From positions 84,345-148,344 of the forward strand of contig JAKSLG010000004.1 in the NCBI GenBank assembly GCA_024401295.1: 64,000 nt of DNA, read 5' to 3'. Shown here in pieces: positions 34,022 through 42,977 of this stretch. Below the pieces are notes generated by a model. That model was not told the origin of the DNA. It did not search any database and saw only the letters and a program-made list of their open reading frames with translations. Each line of letters opens with the position of its first letter. The first letter of the stretch is position 1. Source of the DNA: Bacteroidales bacterium (GTDB lineage: Bacteria; Bacteroidota; Bacteroidia; Bacteroidales; Marinilabiliaceae). The position numbers were made by a program, and so were the translations under genes.

Positions 34022-34029
34022 TACCTTTG
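34022..34029 (+). promoter_or_regulatory. -7 box TACCTTTG that sets the start of the YejM-like gene
   Basis: TAnnTTTG match; the RNA would start near 34036, 18 nt before ATG 34054. The upstream in-frame starts at 33955 and 33985 lie before this promoter and are therefore unlikely. Confidence 0.5.
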
Positions 34030-34053
34030 TTTTGCAATTATGTACAGAAAAAT

Positions 34054-35859
34054 ATGAAACGCTTCTTTTGCTATCTGCTATCAACAGCACTGCTATCAAT
34101 CATGTTCATCGTCTTCACCATCGCAAGAATGGATACAATGGACACAATCTCATGGATATATCTCATCTTCTCAAGCATATCACACGCATCAATGGTCATG
34201 CTGATACCTTTGGTTCTGAGCTTTATCCCAAACATTTTTTGCAATAAAAAGAGCAACATTCCTTTCTGGACAATGATTGCACTCACGGCACTGCTTTTCA
34301 TCCTTGTCTTCATAGATGCCAATGTCTATGACCTCTATCGTTTCCACATCAACGGAATCGTGGTTTCTATGCTGTTGGGACCTGGTGCCAAGGATATCTT
34401 CAATTTTGAAGCTTCAATGGTTGCAATTTTCGTTATTAAAGGATTGATTTTCACTTCTTTATTCATTGCAACCGGATTGGCGGTTTTGAAGTTTGAAAAG
34501 AAAATCAACATCAGAAAACTTCCTGTTATTCTAACATTGATAGCAATAACACTCGTTGCACAAGGCTTGAATGTCTATGCTCAGGCTGTCCGACATAGCC
34601 TTTGCATTGACTGCTGCGAAAATCTTCCACACTACTATCCGTTGAGCGCAAACAGAAAACTCGAAAAATGGGGCATCATCAACACATCAAATCGCCCACA
34701 GATAAACCTGTCGTCTGGCAAACTCAAATATCCATACAAGGAACCATCGTTTGCCGATCCGGATACACTCTACAACTTTTTATGGATCATGATAGATTCA
34801 TGGAACGTGCGCAGCTTCGACGAAGAGACGACACCTGCCATCTACAATTTTTCGAAGCATTGCGACGTATACAAGAACCACAAAAGCAGTTCCAATGGCA
34901 CAATCAGTTCCATCTTCGGAATTTTCACTGGAATAAGCGACTATTTCCGAACGGACTTTGAACTTTCCAACTGCAATCCACTGCTTATAGACAGATTGCA
35001 GACATTGGACTACAACATACAGTTCTACCCTTCTGCCTCACTCGACAATCCTCCAATTGCCCGCACATTATTCTCCAAGATTGACAATTTAAGACGTGAA
35101 ACTGCAAAGGGCAACAGCTATGACAATGACTGTCAGATTGCCAACGACTGCTGCAATTTCCTGGAAGAGGCTTCAGCGCAAGACAAACCGTTTTTTGCAT
35201 GGTGCTTCTTCGATATGCCACATGCATTGTTTCAGCCTGACGGCGTTGACAAGAAATTTGAACCTGCATGGAATGCTGCTGACTATACAAGTCTCAACAA
35301 CGACCTTGATCCAACAGAATTCTGGAATCTCTACCGCAATAACGTATATGTGGCCGATTCGCTTATTTCGTCTATTCTTTCCACACTTGAAAAAAGTGGA
35401 TTGATGAAAAATACCGTTGTGATGATTACCGGCGACCATAGCCAGGAGTTTAACGAAAACCATAAAAACTTCTGGGGACATAATGGAAACTTCTCTCCTT
35501 CGCAGATTCAGATTCCTATGATGATATACTATCCTACGCTGACACAGCCACAGCAATTCTCACATCTCACAACCCATTATGATGTGTCATATACGATGCT
35601 GAGCAAATTCCTGGGCCTGACCTCAAATGCCTCTGACGTTTGCATGGGTCACCTGATGTCGGAACCATCGGATAAGCAATTCTTCATTACTGGTTCAAAA
35701 CAGAATTATGCTCTTGTCAGCGATGAATTCATTGTCGAAAAACGTCCTGGAGGAAATATAAAGGTAACAGACCAAAACCTTAATCCTATAGATGAAAGCA
35801 ATGTGGATTTCGGAGCAATAAGCCGATATCTGACCGACTTGAATATGTATTATAAATAA
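34054..35859 (+). CDS. YejM/PbgA-like inner-membrane protein (5 TM plus sulfatase-like domain)
   Basis: 601 aa. Five hydrophobic segments fill residues 5 to about 170, then an alkaline-phosphatase/sulfatase fold starts with LWIMIDSW (metal aspartate at 248), NGTISSIFGIFTG (Thr283 at the nucleophile position), MITGDHSQEFNE (D-H pair) and FWGHNG. The plan (5 TM + sulfatase) and size match E. coli YejM/PbgA (586 aa), which senses lipopolysaccharide and controls LpxC turnover. Whether this homologue does the same in Bacteroidetes is open; the nucleophile and metal residues appear intact, so an enzymatic role (for instance headgroup transfer as in LtaS/EptA relatives) is possible. The start was chosen by the promoter at 34022. 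Confidence 0.85.
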   Translation: MKRFFCYLLSTALLSIMFIVFTIARMDTMDTISWIYLIFSSISHASMVMLIPLVLSFIPNIFCNKKSNIPFWTMIALTALLFILVFIDANVYDLYRFHINGIVVSMLLGPGAKDIFNFEASMVAIFVIKGLIFTSLFIATGLAVLKFEKKINIRKLPVILTLIAITLVAQGLNVYAQAVRHSLCIDCCENLPHYYPLSANRKLEKWGIINTSNRPQINLSSGKLKYPYKEPSFADPDTLYNFLWIMIDSWNVRSFDEETTPAIYNFSKHCDVYKNHKSSSNGTISSIFGIFTGISDYFRTDFELSNCNPLLIDRLQTLDYNIQFYPSASLDNPPIARTLFSKIDNLRRETAKGNSYDNDCQIANDCCNFLEEASAQDKPFFAWCFFDMPHALFQPDGVDKKFEPAWNAADYTSLNNDLDPTEFWNLYRNNVYVADSLISSILSTLEKSGLMKNTVVMITGDHSQEFNENHKNFWGHNGNFSPSQIQIPMMIYYPTLTQPQQFSHLTTHYDVSYTMLSKFLGLTSNASDVCMGHLMSEPSDKQFFITGSKQNYALVSDEFIVEKRPGGNIKVTDQNLNPIDESNVDFGAISRYLTDLNMYYK

Positions 35860-35861
35860 TC

Positions 35862-35901
35862 AAGAAAGCCCATCCGACATTTCGAATGGGCTTTCTTTTT
35901 T
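35862..35901. terminator. Bidirectional terminator between the YejM-like and plug-only genes
   Basis: Arms 35862-35877 and 35882-35897 pair nearly fully (AAGAAAGCCCAT with ATGGGCTTTCTT plus an inner CGA/TCG) and a T-run follows. It serves both convergent genes. Confidence 0.85.
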
Positions 35902-35916
35902 GCACTAAGTCAATGC

Positions 35917-36621
35917 TTAGAACTTATTCTTGTTTCCTCTTGTTCGAACAATAATCACACCATTGGCACCTTTAGCACCATACATCGAACCATCCTTGAG
36001 CACCTCTACGTTTTCAACACTTTCTATAGAAATACTATTAAGATTATCTACTTCCACATTATCGACAAGAAACAACGGATCTGTCTTGTCGCTATTCGTA
36101 CTAAGGCCACGAATGGTAACTCGTGTCTGACCATTGATGTTGTAAAACGACATGCCCGGAACCAATCCAATGAGCGCTTCAAGAACATTTGTTGCATTTG
36201 TCCTGCGAATCACGTCACCTGAAATGCCGTTGCTGATATCCAACGACTCACGACGCTTGACATATCCAAATCCTACACCAACAAGATCCTGATCCTCTTC
36301 CGCCTCAAATTTGGCATATTTATCCAACTGATCGGCTAGTTTTATTTTAATACTCTTCTTACCATCTACCGGAATGTAATAAATCTTCTTCTGATAGACG
36401 ATTTTAAGTGTGTCTGTCGGCTTTACATCGGTCAGACCAAATCGTCCCTTTTTATCGCTATGTGAAATATAGTTTTTATCAACGTAGATCTTTGCTTTCT
36501 TAACTGGATTTCCCAAGAAATCACTGAGCATTCCATTGAATGGAACACCTTGATTCTTCTGCGCGAAAAGGGCTGAACCACAAATGAAAAAGATTATGAG
36601 CGTTAACAATATTCTTTTCAT
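35917..36621 (-). CDS. TonB-receptor plug-only protein (no barrel)
   Basis: 234 aa. Signal peptide to about residue 20, a carboxypeptidase-regulatory-like domain (NGMLSDFLGNPVKKAKIYV, about 28-95), then a SusC-type plug (about 130-228): DVIRRTNATNVLEALIGLVPGM, RGLSTNSDKTDPLFLVDNV and GSMYGAKGANGVIIVRTRG. The protein stops right where a barrel would start, with NKNKF. The reading frame is intact with its own promoter and a terminator, so it does not look like a simple truncation. It may be a soluble periplasmic plug that binds TonB or a partner, or a regulator; the function is unknown. Confidence 0.85.
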   Translation of the reverse strand: MKRILLTLIIFFICGSALFAQKNQGVPFNGMLSDFLGNPVKKAKIYVDKNYISHSDKKGRFGLTDVKPTDTLKIVYQKKIYYIPVDGKKSIKIKLADQLDKYAKFEAEEDQDLVGVGFGYVKRRESLDISNGISGDVIRRTNATNVLEALIGLVPGMSFYNINGQTRVTIRGLSTNSDKTDPLFLVDNVEVDNLNSISIESVENVEVLKDGSMYGAKGANGVIIVRTRGNKNKF

Positions 36622-36673
36622 AATATATTGTTTTATAAAGTATTACATGTATATAGTATCACAATAGTCACGA

Positions 36674-36681
36674 CAAATATA
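36674..36681 (-). promoter_or_regulatory. -7 box TATATTTG for the plug-only gene
   Basis: TAnnTTTG match; RNA start near 36667, leader about 46 nt. Confidence 0.45.
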
Positions 36682-36808
36682 CGTTTTTCTGTAATATAAT
36701 TAGCACGAAACGCACAGTAATTGCCAAAACGGAAAAAAACTAAGCCAAATAACAATCACGAAAAATCGTAACTGATATTTGGCTTGTTTATGGCTTATCT
36801 ATCAAAAC

Positions 36809-37672
36809 TTAATCGTGCTTGATACCCATGAGATCAAGCATTTTGAGCGCATAACGCTCGCCCATCTTTTCGTAACCGGAATGGTTGAAATGAATATTGT
36901 TGTTGTTTTGTGCATCGCCAGGACAACCATCAGATGGTATCACGTATGAGTTTACAATATAGTTCGGAATGTTCTTGATACACTGATTGCCATTGCCAGT
37001 TACATTGCCAGCGAGCAACGGCACTTTGGTTTCATCAAGACCAAGTTCGTTGATAATCATATCATAAACTCGCTTAACCTTCTTGTTCCACTCTGCACTA
37101 TAGGCATCCGTCTCACCCTGATGGAAGAGAATGCCTTGAATAGTTCCCTCTTTCTGGGCAATCTTTGCTACCTCGAGAAGGCGCGCCATTGGGTCATTAT
37201 TATAACACTTGTAATAACCTTGAAGCCAATCTTTAGCACCCTTGATATAGTTATCTTTGAGGTCTGGAAGAAAACCATCGATAGCTGTGCCGCCAAGTGC
37301 CACAACAGCAACTCTAACAGTCTCATCTTCAGGCAAATATTTCACCATTGTACGACCAAAATAATCGGTCACACCAATGCCACCCATCTGACCAGCACGG
37401 CAAAGTGGTGGAACGGCCGAACGAAGGTCGCCAACCTCATATTTCTGGCCAGCATAATTGCCGGCATAGCATACATAGCTTTGAAAACGAGGATCAACCG
37501 TTTTGTCTTTAGTCTGAATGGCAGCATTGCCCTCCATATTGCTCTGTCCTATGCAAAGGAACACATGGTTTTTTTCTTTTGGATCTGACTTGTCTTCATC
37601 GTCGCATGAGCTAAATCCAAGCACAACCGCAATTGACATTGTGGCAACTCTGATGAAATGGTTGAGTTTCAT
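36809..37672 (-). CDS. SGNH esterase lipoprotein, sialate O-acetylesterase/CE6-like
   Basis: 287 aa. Lipobox GFSSC (cysteine 23), so it is membrane-anchored and probably faces the periplasm or surface. The esterase blocks are FLCIGQSNMEGN (nucleophile Ser44), the middle VVALGGTAIDGFLPDL, LFHQGETDAY and the C-terminal HFNHSGYEKMGERYA with the catalytic histidine. This is the SASA/CE6 pattern, which removes acetyl groups from xylan or sialic acid. Upstream, a possible -7 box TATTTTTG lies at 37772-37779. There is no adjacent glycan-degradation gene, so the natural substrate is uncertain. Confidence 0.88.
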   Translation of the reverse strand: MKLNHFIRVATMSIAVVLGFSSCDDEDKSDPKEKNHVFLCIGQSNMEGNAAIQTKDKTVDPRFQSYVCYAGNYAGQKYEVGDLRSAVPPLCRAGQMGGIGVTDYFGRTMVKYLPEDETVRVAVVALGGTAIDGFLPDLKDNYIKGAKDWLQGYYKCYNNDPMARLLEVAKIAQKEGTIQGILFHQGETDAYSAEWNKKVKRVYDMIINELGLDETKVPLLAGNVTGNGNQCIKNIPNYIVNSYVIPSDGCPGDAQNNNNIHFNHSGYEKMGERYALKMLDLMGIKHD

Positions 37673-37914
37673 AATTATTAATGTGAATTTTTGAGGTTTT
37701 TAATTTCTAACTGTCATAATCTCACGACGTTGCAGAAAATTTCTGCTCATCCGCCCAAAAGACTACGTTCACAAAAATAACCATTGTTTCCATAATGACA
37801 AAGACATTACCATCCTACAGCTAATTTAAGTGAATTATGTCACAACAGTTTTTGAATTATTACTTTTCATGTATAGAGCGAAAAGGTTTTATTGAATTGA
37901 TCATCTCTTTTTGT

Positions 37915-37948
37915 ATACAAAAAAAGCCCGTCCAAATGGACAGGCTTT
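37915..37948 (-). terminator. Terminator after the PQQ-type propeller gene
   Basis: Arms 37923-37933 and 37938-37948 pair over 11 nt (one wobble on the minus strand) and a T-run follows on the minus strand, 21 nt after the stop. Confidence 0.8.
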
Positions 37949-37969
37949 ATTATCATATGTAAGTAAGCA

Positions 37970-39847
37970 TTAGAGCTTCTTTGCACAAATCTTGCCGTTA
38001 TCGATGTAGTAGATAACATTTGCGTTTGTGTCAATCTCGTAGATGACAGCAGGATCCTTGCTGAATTCAACTTCGCGCAATTCCTTACCTGTATTCTTGT
38101 CAACTACGGCAATTGCAACTTTACCGCCCTTTTCGCTAGTGAAGAAAAGGGCATTGTTCTCGCCGCTTCTCACACCCTTCTTCAACTTGTTGTTAGCTTT
38201 CAACTGTCTTGCAAGTTCAATGCTGTTGTCAGATGCTACGCGGTTTGCTTTAGCTTGATCAACATCGCAGAATACACCTGCAACATCATTGCCGTTACCA
38301 TCAACAAAAGTAGTTGAACCAATAGCCTTGCCTGCTGCATAAAGATTGAGTGCAACGTTGAGCGCACGACCTGTCTTCACTTGTGGATATACCTTCTGAG
38401 CAGCAATAGTCTTGTCATTGTTAACCATGACATATTCCTTCAAACCATAGATGAAGTATCCGTTTTCACCAACATTATAACCAACAATCTCCTTTGGAGA
38501 GTCGATTTTTGCTTCTGCTGGTTTTGGGCTCTTTGCATCATTGTCAGGATCTATCACATAGATCTTCTTGCCAGATACAATAACAATCTTGTTGTGGTTT
38601 TCGTCGAATGCAACTCTGTCTTTATCAGAGAGAGAGAAAGACCACTTTTTCTTGTTGTCTGCATTGTTGTAAACTGCAAGTTTCGAATTGGAAAGTGCAA
38701 TCCAGCTATTTGCATATTCCTTGATGTAGAGTGACTTAATGTCCTCTTCGTCGATTCCGTCCATTTCGACAGGCTTCTTCCAGACCTTTTCGCCAGTTGA
38801 AGTGTTTACGAGCATAATCTTATTGCCATAATAAGCCTTGATGCCTTCTGCTGTCAGTTCAATCTCACGAATGTCTTCCTTGAATGGCTTTTTCCAGAGC
38901 TTGTCTGCTGTCTTGATGTCATAGAGCATTACGCTTTCGTCGCATGCCAATGCTACCTGGTCATTGCTGACAATAGCGTAGTCTACGAAATCACCACCTA
39001 GTTCGAGCTGCTTTGCCCATACGTTCTTACCTGTCTGAGCATCAATGCACATTACATTCTCGGAGAATGATTTTGACGACAAACCGCCAGCTCTTTCAAC
39101 AACAAGAATGTATTTGTTGTCACTGCTGTTGATAATCATGCCAGGCTTGCATTCATTCTTCCATTTCACGCTGCCGTTCTTGACATCGATAAGATAGAGG
39201 TCGTTTGCATGAGCATACACGATGTCGCCTGTGCTGCAGAGACGTGGAGCCATGCGCTTGATTTCAAATGTAAGACCCTGCGAAGCGAAGATAGCCTTAG
39301 CTACATTCTTGCCGTTTGATGCCTCGGCAATTGTTGAAGACCAGATAACCTTGTTGGCTGCGATATCAACGCAATGGAGAACAACCGATGTTTCAGTCTG
39401 AACCTTGACAAGGATGATGTTGAGCGAAGGAATGATGTCGTAGTTCTCAAGTTTCTTGAACTCTGAACCCTCATTGCCAATGATGACCTGACCTGTAGTC
39501 ACATCTATCACCATGTCATTAACACGAGCGAAATGTGTGTCGTCAAGTTCCTGATAGTCCAAATCAATGAAACCACTTGCAACATTGTTCTTCTGACCTG
39601 CCAATTTCGAAGCGACAGAAACGGCCTTCAAAGCTGCATTTCTCTTTGAGATGTCAATGCTCCACAATTCCTTGTGGCCTTCGGCATCGAGACCATAATA
39701 CTTCTGTGATGTTTCCAAAATAGGAGTTTGAGTGTAGGTATTGAAGAAGATAGACTTTGCATCTCCCTCAAAGTTAACACTCCAGTCTTGAGCATTTGCG
39801 CTTGCTGCAAACGCTACAGCTGCTACGGCAGCAAATCTGAAATTCAT
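37970..39847 (-). CDS. Exported PQQ-like beta-propeller protein
   Basis: 625 aa with a signal peptide (MNFRFAAVAAVAFAASANAQ). The mature part has repeated blades of the PQQ-like type, each with 'D..TG...W' character: CIDAQTGKNVWAKQLELGG, LYDIKTADKLWKKPF, LVNTSTGEKVWKKPV, and earlier DLYLIDVKNGSVKWKNE. Relatives include BamB and PQQ dehydrogenases; there is no sign of PQQ-ligand residues or an enzyme domain, so a scaffold or binding role in the envelope is likely. It is alone, with a -7 box at 39902 and a terminator behind. Confidence 0.82.
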   Translation of the reverse strand: MNFRFAAVAAVAFAASANAQDWSVNFEGDAKSIFFNTYTQTPILETSQKYYGLDAEGHKELWSIDISKRNAALKAVSVASKLAGQKNNVASGFIDLDYQELDDTHFARVNDMVIDVTTGQVIIGNEGSEFKKLENYDIIPSLNIILVKVQTETSVVLHCVDIAANKVIWSSTIAEASNGKNVAKAIFASQGLTFEIKRMAPRLCSTGDIVYAHANDLYLIDVKNGSVKWKNECKPGMIINSSDNKYILVVERAGGLSSKSFSENVMCIDAQTGKNVWAKQLELGGDFVDYAIVSNDQVALACDESVMLYDIKTADKLWKKPFKEDIREIELTAEGIKAYYGNKIMLVNTSTGEKVWKKPVEMDGIDEEDIKSLYIKEYANSWIALSNSKLAVYNNADNKKKWSFSLSDKDRVAFDENHNKIVIVSGKKIYVIDPDNDAKSPKPAEAKIDSPKEIVGYNVGENGYFIYGLKEYVMVNNDKTIAAQKVYPQVKTGRALNVALNLYAAGKAIGSTTFVDGNGNDVAGVFCDVDQAKANRVASDNSIELARQLKANNKLKKGVRSGENNALFFTSEKGGKVAIAVVDKNTGKELREVEFSKDPAVIYEIDTNANVIYYIDNGKICAKKL

Positions 39848-39901
39848 AAATAAGAGGTTTTTTCTGTATTGAACAGATGTTAATTAATTATTTTCAAATG
39901 A

Positions 39902-39909
39902 CAAATATA
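39902..39909 (-). promoter_or_regulatory. -7 box TATATTTG for the PQQ-type propeller gene
   Basis: TAnnTTTG match; RNA start near 39895, leader about 48 nt. Confidence 0.45.
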
Positions 39910-39985
39910 CTTTTTTTTACAATTAAGCGCGTATTGTCCGCAAAAAAATCACGGTGTTTATCTTGTTATGCTTCATTGACGAATA

Positions 39986-40022
39986 TAAAAAAAGTCCACC
40001 CTTCTTATGAGGATGGACCTTT
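39986..40022 (-). terminator. Terminator after leuB
   Basis: GTCCA(C)CC with GG(A)TGGAC form a stem flanked by A/T arms, and a run of seven T follows on the minus strand; about 24 nt after the leuB stop. Confidence 0.7.
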
Positions 40023-40045
40023 GGCTTATTGATATTTTGTTGGAA

Positions 40046-41125
40046 TTATGCCTTCTTGATGTAATCTACGATCCAAGCACCAACTTCCTTTGTACCATAC
40101 TTGCCAGCACCTTCAACCTGAATTTCCGGTGTGCGGACATTAGCGTCGAGCGATGCGTCAACAGCCTTGCGAACCAATGCGCCTTCCTCTTTGAGGTCGA
40201 AATATTCGAAGAGCATTGCAACAGAAAGAATCTGTGCAAGTGGGTTTGCAATATTGAGACCCTTGCCCTGTGGCCATGAACCGTGAATTGGCTCGAACAC
40301 TGGAGTTGAAGAACCTGTTGAAGCTGATGGGAGAAGACCCATTGAGCCTGTGATGACAGAACCTTCGTCGGTAAGGATATCGCCGAAGGTGTTCTCTGTT
40401 ACCATAACGTCGAAGAACTTAGGATCCTGAATCATGCGCATTGCTGCGTTGTCAACATACATGAAGTCTGTTGTAACGTCTGGATACTGTGGTGCCATTT
40501 CCTGAGCGATTTTTCTCCAGAGGCGTGATGAAGCGAGCACGTTTGCCTTGTCGACAACAGTGAGGTGCTTGTTGCGCTGACGAGCATATTGGTAGCCAAC
40601 CTTGAGGATGCGCTCCACTTCTGGACGGCTGTAGTAGTTTGTATCGAGTGCGTCTTCAACACCATCGGCGTTGATAGATGGTTCCTGCTTTTTGCCGAAA
40701 TACATACCACCAGTGAGCTCGCGGATGCAGATGAAGTCAGCACCACGAACGATTTCGTCCTTGAGTGGCGACTTGTGGATGAGGCAGTCGAATGTTGTTA
40801 CAGGACGGATATTTGCGTACAAACCAAGTTTTTTGCGCATTGCAAGAAGACCCTGCTCTGGGCGTACCTTGGCTGTTGGGTTGTTGTCGAACTTAGGATC
40901 GCCTACGCTTGCAAAGAGAACTGCATCAGCCTCTTCACAAACTTTGAAAGTCTCTTCTGGGAAAGGATCACCTACCTCATCGATTGCGTGTGCACCACAG
41001 AGAGCTTCCTTATAAGATACTTTATGACCGAATTTTTCGGCTACGGCCGACAAAACAGCAACGCCCTGTTCCATGATTTCAGGACCGATGCCATCACCTG
41101 CTAAAACTGCAATTTTCAGTTCCAT
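40046..41125 (-). CDS. leuB: 3-isopropylmalate dehydrogenase
   Basis: 359 aa. [14 protein letters not shown] at the start, the [10 protein letters not shown] loop, the [14 protein letters not shown] helix with catalytic lysine, and the C-terminal [27 protein letters not shown] signature (given here by its parts: [10 protein letters not shown] and [10 protein letters not shown]). It oxidises 3-isopropylmalate to the leucine precursor with NAD. Unlike in many Bacteroidales it is not next to leuA, leuC and leuD; those are not in the window apart from a LeuA-like gene at 31.8-33.3 kb. It has its own promoter and terminator, and is divergent from the LytTR gene. Confidence 0.96.
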   Translation of the reverse strand: MELKIAVLAGDGIGPEIMEQGVAVLSAVAEKFGHKVSYKEALCGAHAIDEVGDPFPEETFKVCEEADAVLFASVGDPKFDNNPTAKVRPEQGLLAMRKKLGLYANIRPVTTFDCLIHKSPLKDEIVRGADFICIRELTGGMYFGKKQEPSINADGVEDALDTNYYSRPEVERILKVGYQYARQRNKHLTVVDKANVLASSRLWRKIAQEMAPQYPDVTTDFMYVDNAAMRMIQDPKFFDVMVTENTFGDILTDEGSVITGSMGLLPSASTGSSTPVFEPIHGSWPQGKGLNIANPLAQILSVAMLFEYFDLKEEGALVRKAVDASLDANVRTPEIQVEGAGKYGTKEVGAWIVDYIKKA

Positions 41126-41160
41126 TGTTATATTTTTTGTTGCTTTTTATTTCTGGGGCA

Positions 41161-41168
41161 CAAAGTTA
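41161..41168 (-). promoter_or_regulatory. -7 box TAACTTTG for leuB
   Basis: TAnnTTTG match; RNA start near 41154, leader about 29 nt. No leader peptide is seen here, in contrast to ilvD. Confidence 0.5.
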
Positions 41169-41254
41169 CAAAACTAAATGTGATTTTATCGATTTTTGGT
41201 CATAAATGAGATAATGCAACACACATTGCGCTCCATTCGATAAATATATTTCAC

Positions 41255-41262
41255 TATCTTTG
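41255..41262 (+). promoter_or_regulatory. -7 box TATCTTTG for the lytTR-znuABC operon
   Basis: TAnnTTTG match; RNA start near 41268, 13 nt before ATG 41281. The in-frame TTG at 41260 lies inside the box, so it cannot be the start. Confidence 0.5.
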
Positions 41263-41280
41263 CAGAGTAATAAAGAAAAC

Positions 41281-42132
41281 ATGGATTTTTCGACTCGCAT
41301 ACCACATTATCTTCAAACAAAGGAGAACACGATTAAGCTTGTTGTGTTGACGGCAATTTTTTCGCTTGCCTTCATCAACATTTTCGAGCCTTTCAATTCG
41401 CGCGCGTGGTTGCCAGACATGAGCGATACCAAATATTTTATCCTTTCGACAATTCTTGTCCTGCTCGGAATGACTGTCGTGGCTATCAGTCGCGTGATTC
41501 TCTACAAGAAATTTGGTTCGCGCAGCCGTCGTCTGCATCTTTGGCAATATCTGTTGTGGATTGCTGCCGAGATTCTGGCTATGGCATTCACTTTCAGCAT
41601 TTTCGAAATGACAGCCATCAAGGATCCACGTCCGTGGGTCTTGCTTCTGCATATTGCATTGCGCAACACGGCTCTCGTTCTCCTCTTGCCATATAGTATT
41701 CTGTGGCTCTATTTTTCGTGGGACGACAAGAATAAGCGCCTGTTGCGTATGTCGTGTGGCAATAGCCAGACTGATAATGCTGGAGGACAGACAGTTATGA
41801 CAAGCTTTTTCGATAGCAAGGGTGAAATTAAGTTCAGCGTGAAATTGTCTGATCTGCTATATATTAAAGGTGCAGACAATTATATCACTGTTCACTATAC
41901 GGATGGGCAAAAGATGCAGACTGTTATCATCCGCAATACGATGAAACAGGCTGAAGCCGACCTTCACAAGCAAGGCATCATTCGATGCCACAAGTCATAT
42001 ATGGTTAATGTTCAGCACATTAAGACCATCGAACGAAAGGGCGGACAGATTACTGCCCGACTCAATGGACCTATTCCAATCGACATTCCTGTCACGAAGA
42101 GCTACATTAATGAAATTTCGGAAATACTCTGA
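41281..42132 (+). CDS. Membrane-bound LytTR DNA-binding regulator
   Basis: 283 aa. Four hydrophobic segments (about 18-37, 52-75, 88-108, 118-142), a linker, and a LytTR domain from about 180 to the end: LLYIKGADNYITVHYTDGQ (in parts: IKGADNYITVHYTD), then IRCHKSYMVNVQHIKTIER and VTKSYINEI. There is no receiver domain, so it is a one-component membrane regulator. Its TGA overlaps the ATG of the znuA-like gene by one base, so it is translated together with the zinc-type transporter; it may sense metal or membrane state and regulate this operon. That role is inference. Confidence 0.88.
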   Translation: MDFSTRIPHYLQTKENTIKLVVLTAIFSLAFINIFEPFNSRAWLPDMSDTKYFILSTILVLLGMTVVAISRVILYKKFGSRSRRLHLWQYLLWIAAEILAMAFTFSIFEMTAIKDPRPWVLLLHIALRNTALVLLLPYSILWLYFSWDDKNKRLLRMSCGNSQTDNAGGQTVMTSFFDSKGEIKFSVKLSDLLYIKGADNYITVHYTDGQKMQTVIIRNTMKQAEADLHKQGIIRCHKSYMVNVQHIKTIERKGGQITARLNGPIPIDIPVTKSYINEISEIL

Positions 42133-42977
42133 TGCATAATATGTTACGCTCTGTTATAGCCACTGCGACCGCTGCTTTTTTCATGGTTTCATGTGCACCA
42201 AATGCACAAAAAAGCCGTCCGCTGATAAGCGTAAGTCTTCCCGTTGAAGCATATTTTGTTGAGCGTATTGCTGGCGATGCCGTTGATGTCAACATCATGA
42301 TTCCGCAATCGGCCGGACATGGCGATTATACTCCCCGTCCAAGTCAGATGCGAAGCATCGCGCAGTCTGATGCATATCTTGCAATCGGTCCTCTCGATTT
42401 TGAACAGACATGGCGCGAACGACTGACGGCAAATGCTGACAGCATGAAATGGATTGACCTCAGCAGCGGTATCGAGATGCTCAATGAAGATGAACATGAA
42501 GGACATCATCATGCTGCCAATCCACACTACTGGCTTTCGCCAAAACAGGTGCGGACTATGGCCGCTAACATGGCAAAGGCACTGGAACCTGTTTGCAAGA
42601 TGAATTTCGATTCTGTTCTTGCAGTTCTGAATGCTGAAATAGATGTGTTTGACAGCCTTTTGACTTCATTGACAAAAGAGAGGCATATTAATTTTATGAT
42701 ATATCATCCTGCACTCGATTATCTTGCTCGCGATTATGGCATGAAACAGTTTGAAATCGAGAAGCACGGCAATGCACCGTCGCCCCAGACATATATGGGC
42801 GAAATCGAAAATGCTCGCAAAAATGGTGTCAGCGTAGTTTTTGTTCAGCAGGGTTATGACCAGCAGAAAGCACAATCGGCAGCGGAGATGATCGGTGCAC
42901 GTGTCGTTGAATTTTCGCCCGAGGGCATTGACTGGCCGGCAACGATGAACATAATAATTGAATCTTTCAGACAATGA
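42132..42977 (+). CDS. znuA: Metal (zinc/manganese-type) ABC transporter substrate-binding lipoprotein
   Basis: 281 aa, lipobox MVSC near residue 20. A cluster A-I binding protein: SVLPVEAYF-like start (SVSLPVEAYFVERIAG), SAGHGDYTPRPSQM with a ligand-type histidine, a His-rich segment DEHEGHHHAANPHYW, YHPALDYLARDYG, and the late QGYDQQKAQSAAEM. The His-rich loop favours zinc. The protein captures metal outside the inner membrane for the ZnuCB-like pair. The ATG overlaps the LytTR stop by one base; an inner ATG at 42141 is possible. Its 3' end overlaps znuC by 4 nt. Confidence 0.9.
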   Translation: MHNMLRSVIATATAAFFMVSCAPNAQKSRPLISVSLPVEAYFVERIAGDAVDVNIMIPQSAGHGDYTPRPSQMRSIAQSDAYLAIGPLDFEQTWRERLTANADSMKWIDLSSGIEMLNEDEHEGHHHAANPHYWLSPKQVRTMAANMAKALEPVCKMNFDSVLAVLNAEIDVFDSLLTSLTKERHINFMIYHPALDYLARDYGMKQFEIEKHGNAPSPQTYMGEIENARKNGVSVVFVQQGYDQQKAQSAAEMIGARVVEFSPEGIDWPATMNIIIESFRQ

